From an uncultured Bacteroidales bacterium (GTDB lineage Bacteria > Bacteroidota > Bacteroidia > Bacteroidales > UBA932), in NCBI GenBank assembly GCA_946549475.1, contig CAMNQO010000101.1, forward strand, positions 1 to 6,588: 6,588 nucleotides of DNA. Direction: 5' to 3'. Each line of letters begins with the position of its first letter. Within the stretch, counting starts at the first letter, position 1. The translations under genes were made by a program, and so were the position numbers. Of the stretch, positions 5,541 through 6,588 are shown in pieces. The notes below the pieces were generated by a model. That model saw nothing but the letters and a program-made list of their open reading frames with translations, was not told where the DNA came from and searched no databases.

Positions 5541-6505
5541 CGGCGTATCAGGTTAGACTTGATTTTCTGCCAAATATACGAAGGATTTGCCAAAAATGAC
5601 CGCAGGAAGAGATAAAAGGCAGTAAAGACGCGGCCATTTTTCAGGCGGAAGTACCCTTTGCGCAGACTGTCGGCGGAGATGGCTTCCCGACGGATCGAGC
5701 GGTATTCATCCGCAGTCAGCGAGTCCCGGAACGCGATGAAGGTCAAGTCTTGCTCTCCCCTTCTGCGCCGGCGGAGATTGTTCTTGATGTGCTTCATGCG
5801 CAGGAGCATGCCCATCGAATCCGTGGACATGGCACTCTCATGTTTGCGGTAGCGGCACAAGATGCGAGGCACCACGACAATCGCTTTGCCTTCGGTGTAC
5901 AGGTCGCTCATACGGCACCACAGGTCCAGGTCTTCGCACAGGTCACGGTAGCGCGGCTTGCCTTCGGGGAAACCTTCCGTGTTGTGCCCGCCCACCCGAA
6001 GGGCGACCAGACGGTCGTACATGGCGGTCGGTTGCATAAAAATCAGTTTCCCGGCTTCGGCCTTTGCGTAAAATTCCTCCTTGGTCTTGCATCCCAGATA
6101 GATGCCCCCGGTCAGTTTCTCTCCCTCCGAACCCATATATTCGAGGTGGCAGCCGACGGCCATGATATCTTCATCCGAAGTGATTTTGCCGTAGAGCGTC
6201 TCCACCAGATCCGGATAGGGACAGTCGTCGGCATCCACGAACAGGATGTAGCGTGTACGGGCATTTTCTTCCACATAGCGGCGTCCGGCGCACAATCCTC
6301 CGTTGACGGGCAAGCTGACGAGTTCGTACTGGCGCGGATGCGCGGCAAAGAAAGCCTCGATGACCGCCACGCTGTCGTCCGTCGAGCAGTCGTTGATGAG
6401 CATCAGATGGAAATCCTGCACCGTCTGGTCCAGAATGCATTGTAGCGTCTGGGGAAGGTACCTGGCTGCATTGTACAGGCAGATGGCGAGCGTGAGGTCT
6501 TTCAT
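5537..6505 (-). CDS. GT2-family glycosyltransferase (GT-A fold)
   Basis: A 322-residue protein. The GT-A domain starts with LTLAICLYNAARYLPQTLQCIL (4-25), followed by LINDCSTDDS at 36-45, VNGGLCAGRR at 67-76 and the metal-binding DAD of LFVDADDCPYPDL (88-100). CEDLDLWCRM at 190-199 holds the acidic pair of the catalytic base region, and CRYRKHESAMS at 217-227 is the usual closing motif of this GT2 group. The C-terminal part has a run of five Arg at 245-249 and a hydrophobic, basic tail (about 291-322, ending NLIRR) that may attach the enzyme to the inner face of the membrane. Members of this group invert the anomeric centre and elongate capsule, O-antigen or LPS core glycans. ATG at 6505-6503 is chosen because the family N-terminus begins there. 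A gap of 28 bp separates it from the upstream gene end, without a promoter or clear Shine-Dalgarno. Donor and acceptor are unknown. Confidence 0.93.
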   Translation of the reverse strand: MKDLTLAICLYNAARYLPQTLQCILDQTVQDFHLMLINDCSTDDSVAVIEAFFAAHPRQYELVSLPVNGGLCAGRRYVEENARTRYILFVDADDCPYPDLVETLYGKITSDEDIMAVGCHLEYMGSEGEKLTGGIYLGCKTKEEFYAKAEAGKLIFMQPTAMYDRLVALRVGGHNTEGFPEGKPRYRDLCEDLDLWCRMSDLYTEGKAIVVVPRILCRYRKHESAMSTDSMGMLLRMKHIKNNLRRRRRGEQDLTFIAFRDSLTADEYRSIRREAISADSLRKGYFRLKNGRVFTAFYLFLRSFLANPSYIWQKIKSNLIRR

Positions 6506-6533
6506 AATCGTGCGCGGTTTGCGGGAAAATCGC

Positions 6534-6588
6534 TCAGTTTATACGGCCCGGATAGGCTTCCAGGGCTTTTTCCAGACATTTGAGCGCC
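6534..6588 (-). CDS. C-terminal end of an unidentified protein (TPR-like tail), enters from the right edge
   Basis: Reading the minus strand in from the edge gives 17 residues, ALKCLEKALEAYPGRIN, then TGA at 6536-6534. The spacing of Ala, Leu, Ala and Pro resembles the second helix of a tetratricopeptide repeat followed by its usual Pro-Gly, but one helix is too little to assign a family. It has no stop before the edge and is followed 28 bp later by the GT2 gene in the same direction, so it is probably the previous gene of the same operon. Another glycosyltransferase end is equally possible. Confidence 0.4.
   Translation of the reverse strand, partial: ALKCLEKALEAYPGRIN

Noticed and set aside
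5750..6445. A 231-codon plus-strand frame opposite the GT2 gene
   Set aside because: Antisense to a clear GT2 enzyme and without a domain.
6506..6533. Promoter in the 28-bp gap before the GT2 gene
   Set aside because: No TAnnTTTG element at a suitable distance; the gap is short and the genes are co-directional, so operon read-through is more likely.

Overview
The window looks like chromosomal DNA from a member of the Bacteroidota, most likely Bacteroidales. The evidence is a pair of promoters of the Bacteroidota type (TTTG, about 20 bp, TAnnTTTG), a DUF5683-type membrane protein directly after parB, a MltD-type lytic transglycosylase after that, and few clear Shine-Dalgarno sequences. The DNA looks GC-rich for this group, which would fit an Alistipes/Rikenellaceae-like source, but that placement is a guess.

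Left part (1-319): the 5' end of a lipid kinase gene of the diacylglycerol kinase/YegS type (GGDGT motif) runs leftwards out of the window. Between it and parA lies a 48-bp gap holding two oppositely directed promoters that interlock almost completely. The -33 element of each lies beside the -7 element of the other, so one polymerase should exclude the other. The parA promoter sits so close to the ATG that the mRNA is predicted to be leaderless or nearly so.

Middle part (320-4351): a very compact four-gene operon on the + strand, parA - parB - DUF5683 membrane protein - mltD-like transglycosylase, with junctions of -1, +3 and +1 nt. ParA and ParB carry all the expected motifs of the chromosome-partition ATPase and the CTP-dependent DNA clamp. 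The third protein contains an internal duplication of the family's signature segment and has no ATG start. The fourth has a signal peptide without a basic n-region, a repetitive Asp/Ala-rich linker, an SLT catalytic domain and a C-terminal LysM. The operon joins chromosome segregation with envelope and cell-wall genes.

Right part (4326-6588): a leftward operon of a small piece of an unidentified gene (perhaps a TPR end), a GT2 glycosyltransferase and a GT4 glycosyltransferase. The last two are coupled by an ATGA overlap. This is likely part of a surface polysaccharide or LPS glycosylation cluster. Its last gene converges on mltD and overlaps it by 26 bp, with no terminator visible between them.

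No RNA genes, CRISPR arrays, insertion sequences or parS sites were seen. The genes are recognisable families. The points most worth a second look are the interlocked divergent promoter, the possible leaderless parA, the duplicated DUF5683 segment and the tail-to-tail overlap.
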